Shown: positions 1-11,575 of the stretch, piece by piece
Position numbering within the stretch: the first letter of the stretch is position 1
Layout: each line of letters starts with the position of its first letter
Source of the DNA: Dioscorea cayenensis subsp. rotundata
Lineage: Eukaryota > Streptophyta > Magnoliopsida > Dioscoreales > Dioscoreaceae
NCBI RefSeq assembly: GCF_009730915.1
Contig: NC_052475.1
Coordinates: forward strand, 21,820,285 to 21,884,284
DNA: 64,000 nucleotides
Reading direction: 5' to 3'
Program-made: the position numbers and the translations under genes
Notes under the pieces: model-generated
What the model saw: only the letters and a program-made list of their open reading frames with translations
Told to the model about the DNA's origin: nothing
The model's database searches: none

Positions 1-540
1 TCCGATTCCCACTCGACATCCCCAAAACCCCTCTTTTCTCACCAAGAACGGATCAAAACCCAACCCTAGCCGCCCACAAGACCAAGATCATCAATGATCG
101 ATGGAGTATTTAGGGATGGGTATGGTGAGGGTTTTGGAAATTCTAGGGTTTGAAAGGGGACAAGAAGAGCGGAATAAGAGGTATGAAAAGAGGGATTAGT
201 AATACCGATCTCTGGAGGGAAAGCTAACGGGTTTGAATTCTGATGCAATCTCGACCGTTGGATACGGCGATCATCCCAGTGAGATGGAGCGTTGTGGCAA
301 CATCACCACGTGTGTCAGAATAGCACTGCTTCTTTAGCTCGGTTTTGAATTGGATCCAGTATGCTCACCGCCTGTCAGATTAAGTTTACGTTCACCTGTG
401 TTTTTCTTAGTAGGTGAGGTGTGATGTTCGGAGGTGGTGAGCTTACCGTATCGGTGAGTGGATTTGGGAGGATTTTGAATTCGAACTCAAAGGAAGTCAA
501 GTGGTGGGGCTTGAAAGGCATGGTTTTGATACTGGCTAGT
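1..540 (-). promoter_or_regulatory. Possible 5' end and promoter of a minus-strand gene cut by the left edge
   Basis: This stretch is clearly richer in G+C than the AT-rich DNA that follows from about 540. Read on the minus strand it contains CT-rich and AAACCCTA-like motifs typical of plant 5' leaders. An ATG at 19-17 (minus) opens a frame reading MSSGNR before the window ends. A 60-codon minus frame at 66-248 also exists, but it stops before that ATG and is more likely leader sequence. No domain can be recognised from six residues, so the gene call is a guess based on composition and motif context. Confidence 0.3.
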
Positions 541-2525
541 TATGTGTGAGGATTTAATGTGTGAATTTATTTATTATTATTATTTTTTAACTCTTATTAT
601 TAATGAGTTTATAGTTTTACTTGTGAATATGGTAAATGTGGGAAAATTTATTTTTGTCTTTATTTTTATTTAAAGTGTCTGCATAATTTTTGTTTATATA
701 TTTTTTTAAAATATTTACTTTGGTAGATCTAGACTTGTTATATGTTTTGTTTTTACTATGTACTTCATTTTTTTTTTTAATAAAATAGATAAGTTATTAT
801 TCATATTATTTATTATGTTTAAAAAATGATTTGATCCCAATGTTCCACATGAGACTTCTGTGCTTTAATAATGCTGGGTTATACTAATGTTAGCTATATC
901 TCGATTTTAAGAATTTTTGTATTTTTTTAAATTTAAATGATTTATCTATTTTTTTAAAAAAATTGGTAAATTAGATTGCATGTGAAATAATATATTCAAC
1001 CACGTAAATGTAAATAAAAATTTTAGAATTTAGAATTAAATCTAGAATTTATTAACTCCAATTTTTTCAATTTGTCAACTTTTTTTCATTATATAATAAC
1101 TTTGTCATTGATTTATATTTCTTGATCTATTAGTACTGATATGTCAATACAGTAAACATGATTTGAAAATTGAATATGCTTAGTTTGTAGAATTTTTGTT
1201 TTTAATTTGGGAAAAATTACAGTAAATATTCCTTTTGTTGACAATTAAAATCATGAAGATAAGATAACTCTGGACCACTCAAAAATACAATTTTATTGTC
1301 TTTTCTATCTATGAAAAGACAATTCTTAATGCTTGGAAAACCATGGTGTGTCCATGATGGCACATTAACTTTCAAATTCCTTTTTCTTTATTTACTTTTA
1401 ACCTAGTGATTTTTAAAAATTATTATAATAAAATCATAAGTATCATTTTTACATTAAAAAATAATAGTATAAATATCAAAAAAATAGTATATTATTATTA
1501 TTATTATTTACTCCATAAATTTCAAGACATTCCTAATAATATATATACGTACTTACCATATAAAGTCAAAACTAAACAAGATAAATACATGTTTTTTCTC
1601 TGTGGTTTTTATGATTTCTTTTGTACTTCGATGAATAAAATTAATCATAATTATTAAAATTAAACTAAAATATGGCTTTTTAAAAAAATACAAAAAATTA
1701 AAAATTTTTAGGTACACCTAGAATTTGGCAACACATTAATTCGTTATATCATAATTTATACCACGTGACGATCACTACCGTAAGTTTGCTTTTATAATAA
1801 TAATAATAATAATAATAATAGTAGTAGTAGTAATTAGGTTTGGTTAAACAGGAACCAGATCCACTCATATAAAACCTTATCTTTTGTCGGCAAGTAATCA
1901 ACTCGCTGCTTAATTAAGCTTATGAATTGCATGTATGCATGTTATTAATGTTACATGAGTTAATCAAGTGTCAGAAGCTTTTGCCAAAAAAGAGTAGTAA
2001 ATAAGTCTTCCATGCAAGAGATATGTCATGAAATAAATTATTTAAACAAATTTTTTCAAAGATCTTTTAGGTCATTGTCATCAGATATTTCATGCAGGAT
2101 GACGATCTTTTAGTTTATTGTCATCAGATATTTAATGTAAGATGAGAGCACATGTATATTGAAATATTAATTTTCAAATACATGAATACCTTATTCTAAT
2201 ATAATTTATCCACATTTTATAAATAATAATAATAAATCATATTTTATCAACAGCCAACCATCATTTCTTATAAAGAAAAATCATTTCTTACAAGATTAAA
2301 TAAATTACGCCCGGGGCGTACACAAGTATAGAGTTAATGCCTCAACAGAGTATATTTATGTCGCCCTTAGCTCGTATGAGTTGAAATTTAAGCCATCCTC
2401 TTTGGTAAAAACTTCAATATCATATACAAGTATCTAGTGCTTGTTGGATGAAGGCCAGGCTTTGGGACCCATATGTTTACTCTCAAACCTAACCCTTCTC
2501 AATTAGCCATTGATTTCCAATGGAT
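541..2525. other. AT-rich intergenic DNA, no gene seen
   Basis: This is low-complexity AT-rich sequence. The only ORFs are short and made of AT-rich codons with no recognisable domain. It holds a microsatellite near 1793-1832 and ends at the first block of Copia LTR homology. Confidence 0.7.
1793..1832. repeat. Compound (TAA)n-(TAG)n microsatellite
   Basis: About nine TAA units are followed directly by four TAG units. Confidence 0.9.
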
Positions 2526-2840
2526 ATAATTATATCCGTTGATTAGCCTCTTATATAAGCTTGTGAGAAGTTTAACCAGGCAGTCACTTCTCCATCTTCA
2601 ATCTTCATTTTTATTTCTTCAAGCTGTGACATTATGTGATATTGCATGCAAACTTTGGTGTCCTCACCATCATCCTCTTCATTTATCTTCGCCTGAATCT
2701 TGTGGGGCATTGCACTTGAAAACATCGTCGCTGAACATGCTAGGTGAGGAGTTGATTCATCCCTGAGGTTAATGTATCCTGCACTTAAAGTGAGGCTGGA
2801 AAATCCTGCACGAGGAAGGAAAATTCAGCGTTAGGGCAGT
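2526..2840 (+). repeat. Copia 5' LTR, first part
   Basis: It aligns to 9391-9705 with scattered substitutions, including shared runs around TATATAAGCTTGTGAGAAG and the stretch ending GCGTTAGGGCAGT. The ORFs here are LTR sequence, not genes. Confidence 0.85.
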
Positions 2841-4230
2841 TGATGAGTACAATTCATACCATGTTTATTTACCCTCATTTCATTCTTTCGCTTGTCTTGT
2901 AGCATACTTTTGTTTATATTCGGTGCTATTCTAGGTATATTTGTTCTTGGAGCAGAACCCAGGGGCTCGAAGCATTTTAGAGTGAAATCGGGAACTAAAC
3001 AAGCACAAAATGAATATTTCGCTAAGTGTTCAAGCCAAACACGGGCAGAACACGATCGTGCTTTGTCCCCCTGATTATCTCTGGTTGGAGTGATGGACCA
3101 AGCAGGAGGGTGTCTCCAGGCCAAGCACTGTCAGAACACGGTCGTGCCTTTTCCCCTGATTATCTCTGGCTGGAGGCAGTTTCTACCCAACATGGGAAGC
3201 ATGCTTAGGTGCTCCTTGCACGGTCCTACTCAGGCCAAGCACGCCCAGAGCATGACCGTACATCTCCTCCTGATTTTCCCAGACAACCATTTAGTCGATT
3301 CACTCAGAAATCCCATCGAGAAACACGATTCAAGCACGACCGTGCTCATATCATGTCGAGCCCAAAATCAGACTTTTTAGTCCAGATCTCTAGGGTTTCA
3401 AACTCATCTTTGTTCAGGGATTTTCTCCTCCACCGGGAGGACGCTGATGAGGACGAAGATCAAGCTTCACTACACTATCTAAGGGGATCAGGGATGAGTA
3501 GGAGGCACAAGGGAAGTGGGGTTAGCACCAAGGAAGTTCAACTAGGGAGATTATCTTGAGAAGGAGGGAGCCATGTTTTCTTTCCTTAGTTATTTAGCTT
3601 TATCTTCCAAGTTGTATACATTCATGAGAGGCTAACTGTCCACTGTGCCCCGGGTGTTGAACTATAGTGTTTTGTATGCTTTGAATACTTGCTTTTAATG
3701 TCTACGAAGTTCTATTGATTTCCTGTGTTTAATATTGTATTGCATAACTTGATGTGTTTGATCTGCACAGTTGCTTAGGTAAAACTTGGTGTGTGGATAA
3801 CCATAATTGTAGTTGCCTTGCCCGATTGCAAAACTTGATGTATATGAAACCCATAGTTATCTTAGCAAAACTTGGTGTAATTGAGAACCATAGATATAAC
3901 ATTGCTCTTGAGCACACACAAGAATCTTATGATGTACTTGGTAGGCACTAGAGTTGAGCCAGCATGCTATAGGTCATAGGAATCACACTGAGGCATTGCT
4001 CTCTTGTTGTCGATTTCTTGATCCTAGTCTGCCCGATAGTTCCTCCTACTTCTTCTTTATCTGTTTTTTTAATTTCATCTTTCAACTAACTCAAATTTCT
4101 ATTCAACTAGGCATTAGAAGAAGAATTAGTACATTTAAGTCCAGTTTCTATGTGATTTGACAGCCTTACCACTCACGGGGTACCACTATAATACTTGTGT
4201 GCGACCCGTACACTTGCGGAGAGTGCATCA
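2841..4230 (+). mobile_element. Solo LTR (probably Gypsy-type) inserted in the Copia 5' LTR
   Basis: The insert starts TGATGAG and ends GTGCATCA, a TGATG...CATCA terminal inverted repeat with the TG...CA ends of LTRs. It is absent from the matching site of the 3' Copia LTR (near 9705). The 5-bp flanks are GCAGT (2836-2840) and ATAGT (4231-4235). They differ by one G/A and one C/T transition, compatible with an aged 5-bp target duplication. No gag or pol lies inside, so this is a solo LTR left by recombination. Assignment to Gypsy rests on LTR size and style (long LTR, GACCCGTACACTTGCGG near the 3' end) and is tentative. Confidence 0.75.
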
Positions 4231-4421
4231 ATAGTGCTCACGCACGCCTACCAATTAAAGCTGAAATTTTCTAACTATTATCTCTGTATTATTGTTGATT
4301 TTATATGCTTATTGAATTTATATGTTTGATTTCTACAATAGTAGTTTGTGTTAGATGAATTCTTTTTGATCTCTACAATACTAGTTTGTGTACATTACAT
4401 GCTATACGGGATATATTTCTT
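4231..4421 (+). repeat. Copia 5' LTR, second part
   Basis: It continues the LTR homology interrupted at 2840 and aligns to about 9701-9890. Both share the motif GATTTCTAC and the block TTTATATGCTTAxTGAATTTATATG. The first bases are probably the target duplication of the solo LTR. Confidence 0.85.
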
Positions 4422-4787
4422 ACAATCTAATGCTGAATTTCTATCTTATACGCAATTTGTTAGCTTCAAATATATTTCTGAATTTTGCAAGCATATTTTG
4501 CAATACTATATTTTGTATGTATAATATTATAGAATATCATATTTTCCATATGCATATTATTGTACACTATATTCCTGTATACATGAATTTTGTAGATTGT
4601 ATTTTTATATGTAAAAATTCATGCATACTATATTCATACATATAATATTGTAGCACGTATTTCTGTGCATATATTTCTGTAAGTTAATTTATACAGTTTA
4701 TTTCAATTCTTTAAATTCTGAAAACGTTAAACTTGCTTGTGTCACATTAGTAGACCTTTGAACTTGATTACCGTACACTACACACAC

Positions 4788-7700
4788 ATGGATGCTCAAT
4801 TTGATAACTCGTGTAAACCTGTCTAGTTTGACGATAAGGTGAATTTTAGGAGATGGAAACATCATGTGGAATTTTGGTTGTATTCCTTAGGAGCATCCAA
4901 AGCCCTTACTCTATCCTCTGATTCGGATTCCTCTAATCTTAATCTTAGTGGACTTCATTGATTATCCATCTCGACTGTAGACCAAACCACTAACTCCTTA
5001 GCTCCTATTAAAACTCTTGAAGAGATCAATTTTCACTGTCGCTATAGAATTCTTAGCATTTTTTATGATAGTCTTTATGACAAATTCTTTGATTATAAGA
5101 CTGGTAAGCATATATGGAGTGCCCGTAGAAAAGGAGTATGGCCATAATAATGCTACTAAGATTAGCCACCTAAGGATAGAATTTGAGAACTACAAGATGG
5201 TAGATGGGGTAGGGATGGGAGAACAGATTTATACCTTTTAGGACTATCTTCGTGCCATAGAGAAGTGTGGTAATGAGGGCTCACATTGTGCCCATTCTCC
5301 TAAACAAGCTACCACCTTCTTGGTCAGGCTTTGCAAATGGAGAATGGGCACAATGCTACTAAGATTAGAATTGAGAAAACCAGCCTGATCTTCTTTAAGG
5401 GTGTAGATTCTCATAAGGGCTGGGTTTATCTAGATGAAGATAGTGGTAGCTGTAATAGTTCGAAGAGATCTAGGAGTTCCCACTCTTCTGATAGAGGTCG
5501 CCAGTTTTCCCCTGAAGGGAAACCCCTTAAGGCCAAGGGCAAGCCAACCCACTCACTTTCTCAAAACTCTCAGCAACCCATCTTCTGCTCCTAAATCTTC
5601 TGATAAAAGTTCTAAACACTGTTTTTGTTTGTGTAAGGACAAACCATGTTCCTCATGATTGTTTCTTCCAAAAGACTGAACCTATCAACAAAAATTTCGA
5701 TCCACCCAAACCATAAGTAAATGTGCTTCATATAGGTGAACCTTCCTCTAGGACTTTCTTTAGATCAATTTCCTTCATTCTTTCTGTCAATTTGACTTGT
5801 CAAAACTTAGAGGGTTTTCTTGATTTTGGTGCTAGCGTTCACGTTTATGCTAAAAATTTTTGGTTCTCTACTTATTAGGTCTCAAGTGGAGGATGTGTGA
5901 CTCTTGGAAACAGGTCATTAGCACATGTGTAAGGGAGATGACGGATTGATTTAAAGATGACTTCTGGAAAAGTTCTCACCTTATTAGACGTTTAGCATAT
6001 ACCCAACATTAGGAAAAACCAGATCAGTGGTTCTCTTTTAATCCAGTCTGCTTATAAGATTATACTTGAGTTAAACAGTCTTGTAATCTCTAGAAGCAAT
6101 CTTTTTGTTGATAAATGTTTTATATCTCTTCAAACTCAATGTATGTGAACCTTTTGATTTATCAATTAATGAAAGTTCTGATTATTCTTCTTCATCATCC
6201 ATTGGCTTGAATGTTGAGTCTTGTGATTTTTGGCATGGAAGATTGGGTCATATGAACTTTGGATCCAGTACAAGGTTAATGAACCTTGAACTGATTCCTA
6301 AATCTAAGATTTATCAAGGTTCTAAATGTCAAATCTGTGTTAAAGCGAAATTACCCAAGAAACCTTTTCCGCGCATTCACCTAAACTCTAGAATTCTTGA
6401 TTTGATTCACAGTGATATTTGTGATTCTTGTAGACCTCATACCAGAGCAGGAAACCGTTATTTCGTTACCTTTATCGATCATTGTTAACTATTCTGGTAT
6501 ACCTACATGATCAAATCCAAAGATGAACCCCTTAGAAAGTTCATGATTTTCAAAGCCGAAGCTAAGAATTAGCTAGGCAAGACCATTAATGTTCTTAGGT
6601 CCGATAGAGGTGGAGAGTATACTTCTAATGCTATGTCTTCATTCTGTGAACAAAATTGGATTGTGCATGAGTTTACAGCTCCTTACACTCTTGAGTCTAA
6701 TGGGGTTGTTGAAAGAAAAAATTGGACATTGATGGACATGTTAAATACCATGCTATTAAGTTCTGGTGTGCCCGAGAACTTGTGGGGGAGGCATTGCTCT
6801 CAACTTGCTTTATTATGAATAGAATTCCTTTTAAGGACCGTAGCATGACACTCTATGAACTTTGGAAAGGAAAAGCCCCACATCTCAACTACTTCCAAGT
6901 GTTGGGGGTGTCTAACTAAGGTCAAAATGCCTAATCTTAGAACCCGGAAGAGAGGTCCTAAAACCCTAGATGCAATGTTTGTAGGGTATGCTCTAGATAG
7001 AAATGTTGGGAGATTCCTAGTTATTAACTTAGAGATGAGTGAAATTGCTAGAAACACTATCATTGAAGCTAGAGATGTTGTTAACTTTGAGAACATCTTC
7101 AATTTGAGATTAGCCTCCAGTCCCACTACTTTTGTACATCTGACCTCTAACTCCACTTATGGATTAATTCCTATTCTTGTACATAAACCTAGAAGAAGCA
7201 AAAGAGGTAGAGTGAAAATGAACCTAGGTGATGATTTTGTCACCTTTATGATTGAGGATACTTCTACCACTTATTAGGAGCCTATGGCTTCTGTTGATTC
7301 AATTTTCTGGAAATAAGCTATAGATGATGGTACCACTTAATAATGAGTAACCACACCTGGATACTTACTTCCTTGCCTCCTTGGAGTAAACCTTTGGGCT
7401 GTAAATGGGTCTTCAGAAAGAAATTAAGACCTGATAGATCCATTGAAAAGTTCAAGGCCAGTATAGTTACAAAAGGGTTCATACAGAAAGAGGGACTTGA
7501 TTAATTTGATACCTGCTCAATAGTTGCTTGCACCACCACAATTAGGATGCTTGTAGCACTTGCCTCTACTTTCAGTCTTCAAATCCATCAGATGGATGTA
7601 AACACTACTTTCCTGAATGGTGATTTAGAGGAAGAAATTTACATGGAGCAACCTGAAGGCTTTGTTGTCCTCAGACAAGAGCACAAGGTTTTCAAACTTG

Positions 7701-8800
7701 TAAAATCTCTTTATGGACTGAAGTAAGCCCCTAAGCAGTGGCATGCCAAGTTTGACTCTACAATCATCTCTTATGGATTTGTTGTAAACAACTATGACAG
7801 GTGTATTTACAATAAATTAGTAGATGACAAATGTGTTATTGTGTGCTTGTATGTTGATGATTTGCTTATCTTTGCTTCTGATCTTGATCTTGTCTGTGAT
7901 GTCAACAACTTTTTGAGCAGTAAGTTTGATATGAAAGATCTAGGAGAAGCTAATGTTATTCTACAAATCAAGCTTATGAGATCAGTATATGGCATCACTA
8001 TATCCCAATCTCATTACACTGACAAAATGTTGGAGAATTATGGATATCTGGATTGTAAATCTATTGTTGCACCTTTTGATCGCAGTGTATAGCTTAAGAA
8101 GAATAAAGGTGTGAATCAGGATCTCTATACTCAAATCATATGATCCCTGATGTATCTGTCGAATAGAACTAGACCTGACATTGTGTATTTTGTATCTAGA
8201 CTGAATAGATATACTAGTAACCCAAATCAAGAACACTGGTTTACTCTTAAGAGGGTTCTCAGATTCCTAAATTCTCTATGTCTTTTGGACTGAGGTATTC
8301 TGGATTCCCTAGTGTGGTAGAGGAATATACATATGCCAACTTGATATCTGACTCAGTAGATCTTTAATCAACCTCAGGCTAAGTATTCTTACTTGATGGA
8401 GGAGTTTTCAATGGAAATCTGCTAAGCAAAAGCTCAATGCTAGTAGCACCATGGAAGCTGAATTGATTGCGCTTTCTACATATACAAAGGCTGAGTAAAT
8501 TATAAATTTACTTTCTGAGATTCTTGTTATGTCTTCTCCTATGCCTCATATTTCTATACATTGTGATTCTAATTCTCCTATTGAATTGTGCGAGCGTGAA
8601 AATACTAACAATAAAATGAACAAGCATATGTGGGTCCTCCACAAGTCAGTATGGAGACATCTGAAGCTAACATTATGAGTATTGATTACATAAAGCCAGA
8701 GCTAAATCTAGCAAATTACCTGACTAAAAGCTTATCGAGGCAAATAATAGTCGAGGCGTCGAGGGGAATAGGGCTAAGCCCATAAAGGTCAATAACAATA
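4788..8800 (+). pseudogene. Copia gag-pol polyprotein remnant
   Basis: Gag begins at an ATG at 4788 (MDAQFDN) with an FRRWKHHVEFWLYSLGA-like motif and a later KTGKHIWSA-like motif, followed by a broken CCHC knuckle near 5620-5690. Protease is marked by FLDFGASVH (about 5814-5850). The integrase zinc domain HGRLGHMNF...CQICVKAK lies at 6225-6360. The integrase core has D (about 6410), SDRGGEY (about 6601) and ESNGVVERKN (about 6695). RT covers about 7380-8095 with the YVDD active site at 7850-7861. RNase H has STMEAELIALS near 8440. In-frame stops and frame changes recur, for example after YFVTFIDHC, after SLYGLK, and within RNase H. The frame ends near SRGIGLSP (about 8760-8790). The copy is dead but recent enough for every domain to be legible. 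Confidence 0.9.
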
Positions 8801-9390
8801 GTGACCATACTTCTTTGAATGGAGATAGCAGGATAGAAGTTCATGGGGAAGCTATTGATTGGTTGACTGGGAAAGCACCTTATACATATTTGAGATATGT
8901 ACAATATTACCCCATTTCTATGACGAATGCTCTCATGTAGTGGTGTAAAGGTTAAGCATAGCTTTTAATGAGATCAAAGGTCGGTTAAGCGAGATATTAC
9001 ACTACAAATATCTCCGGAGATCTCACCGACGTGGAGATAGCTGTCAGGCCACAACTATAAAAGTCAACAGGGCTAACTCTCTAATAATCTCCATGAAATG
9101 ATATCAAGTGCATGGCCAATAAAGCGCCAACCCTGTTTATCCAAGTGCAATCACGAGAATTCTCATTCAAGGAGTTGTAGTTTAAGAACTCTTTTCACTA
9201 ATGTCTATATCAGTTGGAAACTCTAATGAAAGGTTAAGTTTCAAGTCATTAAAGACACCTTAGCTTGATTGAGTGGAAACCCAAGGTTCAGGCTGCTCAT
9301 TTTTTCATTTTTTTCTTTTGATCATTTCCTTTTAGATTGATTATCTTCTGAGAATCCTTTTTGCATTTGTCATTGTTGTTGGTCGTACTT

Positions 9391-9890
9391 ATAATTATAT
9401 CCGCCTATTAGGCTCTTATATAAGCTTGTGAGAAGCTTGGCCAGGCAGTCACTTCTCCATGTTCAACCTTCATTTTTATTTCTTCAAGCTGTGACATCGT
9501 GTGATATTGCATACAAACTTTGGTGTCCTCATCATCCTTTTCATCTATCTTCGCTTGAATCTTGTGGGACATTGCACTTGGAAACCTCATCACCGAAACA
9601 TGCTAGGCAAGGAGTCGATCCATCCCTCAGGTTAGTGTATCATGCGCTTAAAGTGAGACCAAAAAATCCTGCATGAGGAGAGACCAATTCAGCGTTAGGG
9701 CAGTGCTTACGTACGCCTTCCCCAAGCTGAAAATTTTTCTAACTATTATTTCTTATTATTGCTAATTTTATATGCTTACTGAATTTATATGTTTGATTTC
9801 TACGGTAGTAGTTTGCATTAGATAAATTCTTCTTGATCTCTACAGTATTAGTTTATGTACATTGCATGCTACATGGAGTATATTTTTTTT
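9391..9890 (+). repeat. Copia 3' LTR
   Basis: This uninterrupted copy of the LTR shows the empty site for the solo LTR as GGGCAGTGCTTACG near 9700-9710. It contains the TATATAAGC motif at about 9418. Confidence 0.85.
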
Positions 9891-11150
9891 ATCGTGCTAA
9901 TGTGCTTTGATTAAGAGTTGCTAATAAATTAAGAGGTATGGTGGTGCTTTGATTTTTATTCGTCCTTCCCCAGGCACATGTTTGTGGTTTTTACACAATG
10001 AAGGATACTTGCTTTGAATGACAAGGAACCAAATGATTCATGCACGTTGACACCAAGCGTGGGTCGCAAAGGCCGTTAAGGTACCCACATGACAAATGTC
10101 CAACAACACCTCTACTTTGTCATGCTAAATAAAATTGCAAGAAAAATTGACAGCCAAGAAGTTAATTTGTTATCAATTAATATTATCCATGTTCTACTTG
10201 GAAAAATTTTTCACCTTTGTAGTAGTTTTGTGTTACCTTTAGCAGGAAATTAATAAGGGGGCACTAATTCAATTCTATTAAATTTAATGTATGAAAAATC
10301 TATTGATGTGTGCTATTCATGTATAATTATCATACAACTAAGGCTGGTATTTTTTTTTTGTTAATTGATAAAATATGATCATAATTGTAGGTTTGTGATG
10401 CAAAATTACAAAGTAATGCAATTTTCATTTTAAATTTTATGTGTGAATGCTTGTGTAATCATTTTTGTTACTTCTTTTATTTTTGCATAATTACTATTTG
10501 CTCATTTGATTATGTTGGAATGAGAGGGCCTTTGCCTTTCATGCTCTCCAACATATCAAACACTCTAACACCATATATGAAAGAAAACTGGATGGCACAC
10601 TCCTCTCTACCTATTATCCCTTCCTTTATTTATTTATTTATTTATTGCTTAACAAGCCTTGTTAGGAGTGCACAGATGCAAAGGTACTCGTATAATACAC
10701 GTGTCTTTATCATGCACAAGGTGAGGTTTAACCGTTTAAACCCACTCCTCAAGAAAACATGAATATAACATACTACACAAAAGTCTTATGCAAATATATA
10801 AATCACAAGGTCATTTAAAGTTTTAAACCCACTTCTTAATGGACACATAAATATACTACACAGAAAACTCAAAGCCAATATATAGGTTACGAGGTGGTTG
10901 GCCCCTCCTCTCTTTAAAATGATAATAAATAAATTTAAAAAAAAAATCTAATAGAAACACATCATAGATTATATAAAAACATAAGCAAAACAATACACAC
11001 CCAACAAAGATTTACCTTACAGCCAAAGGGAGCCAAAACACTAGATAATTAAGAGAAACAAATACCAAATTAAGAATAACAAAAATCAAGCAAACAAATA
11101 CAAGGAAGCATCCTTGTTACAACTCTACATACACCTAAATAAAAACCCCA
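9891..11150. other. Intergenic, 3' side of the DREPP-like gene
   Basis: No supported gene. It contains an imperfect hairpin near 10505-10565 and a diverged ~105-bp tandem duplication around 10720-10890, sharing a TTTAAACCCACT...TACTACACA core. The last ~150 bp before 11150 would be the 3' UTR of the minus-strand gene. Confidence 0.6.
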
Positions 11151-11381
11151 TCAAACATACTCAACTGGTTTAACTGGTTTAGACTCAGGTGCAACCACCA
11201 TCTTCTCCTCCTCCACCTCCTCTTTCTTCACCTTAGTTTCAATTTCTAAACTCACCTCCTTACTACTACTCTCCACTGCACCAGGACCTTCTACTTCTCT
11301 TTTTTTAGCTTCTTTGCTTTCCCTCTTTGAACCAAACACCTTCTTGATCTTTGGTAACAACTTATCTTTCCAGTATCCCAT
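11151..11381 (-). CDS. Short DREPP/PCaP-like plasma-membrane cation-binding protein
   Basis: The predicted protein has 76 residues and starts MGYWKDKLLPKIKKVFGSK. This matches the N-terminus of the DREPP (PCaP1/MDP25) family, plant proteins anchored to the plasma membrane by N-myristoylation of Gly2. In characterised members the basic N-terminal segment binds phosphoinositides and Ca2+/calmodulin. After about residue 20 the chain is a Lys/Glu-rich, low-complexity acidic-basic tail ending PVKPVEYV. Family members usually have about 150-225 residues, so this is a short paralogue. I chose the ATG at 11381 because it gives the family N-terminus; frame extends upstream only through AT-repeat residues. 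A good acceptor (CTTGTTTTGCAG, minus strand) ends about 11408, suggesting a 5' UTR intron. Orientation is convergent with nothing nearby. Family membership is seen; calcium and lipid binding are inferred. Confidence 0.72.
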   Translation of the reverse strand: MGYWKDKLLPKIKKVFGSKRESKEAKKREVEGPGAVESSSKEVSLEIETKVKKEEVEEEKMVVAPESKPVKPVEYV

Positions 11382-11568
11382 GATAATTAATATATATATA
11401 TATATCTGCAAAACAAGAAAAGTCTATAAATATTATAAATGGACTTGATACTCAGAAGGAAGTGGTAGGAAGAGAGATAGAGAGATACACACATGACTCT
11501 TTGAGGATGATGAAGATGACTTCTAGAGATGAAATGAGAATGGAGAGATGATTTTTGGGTTATTCTGG

Positions 11569-11575
11569 ATTTATA
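11569..11575 (-). promoter_or_regulatory. TATA box candidate of the DREPP-like gene
   Basis: TATAAAT on the minus strand lies about 190 bp upstream of the ATG, just before a CT-rich leader (ATCATCTCTCC...). The spacing fits a leader exon plus a short 5' UTR intron. Confidence 0.45.

Larger units (their letters stand above)
2526..9890 (+). mobile_element. Degenerate Ty1/Copia LTR retrotransposon with a nested insertion in its 5' LTR
   Basis: Two direct repeats of about 500 bp flank roughly 5 kb holding gag-protease-integrase-RT-RNase H remnants in Copia order, with integrase before RT. The left repeat is 2526-2840 plus 4231-4421. The right repeat is 9391-9890. Both contain a TATATAAGC promoter-like motif just after their start. 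The left copy is interrupted by a 1390-bp solo LTR. Many stops and frameshifts show the element cannot make its own proteins. The exact LTR termini, the element's target duplication and the primer-binding site could not be resolved. Homology starts at an ATAATTATATCCG motif on both sides rather than at a clear TG. Confidence 0.88.

Noticed and set aside
2539..3559. Several 60-116-codon frames in both strands
   Set aside because: They lie in LTR sequence (Copia 5' LTR and the nested solo LTR), overlap each other and show no domain.
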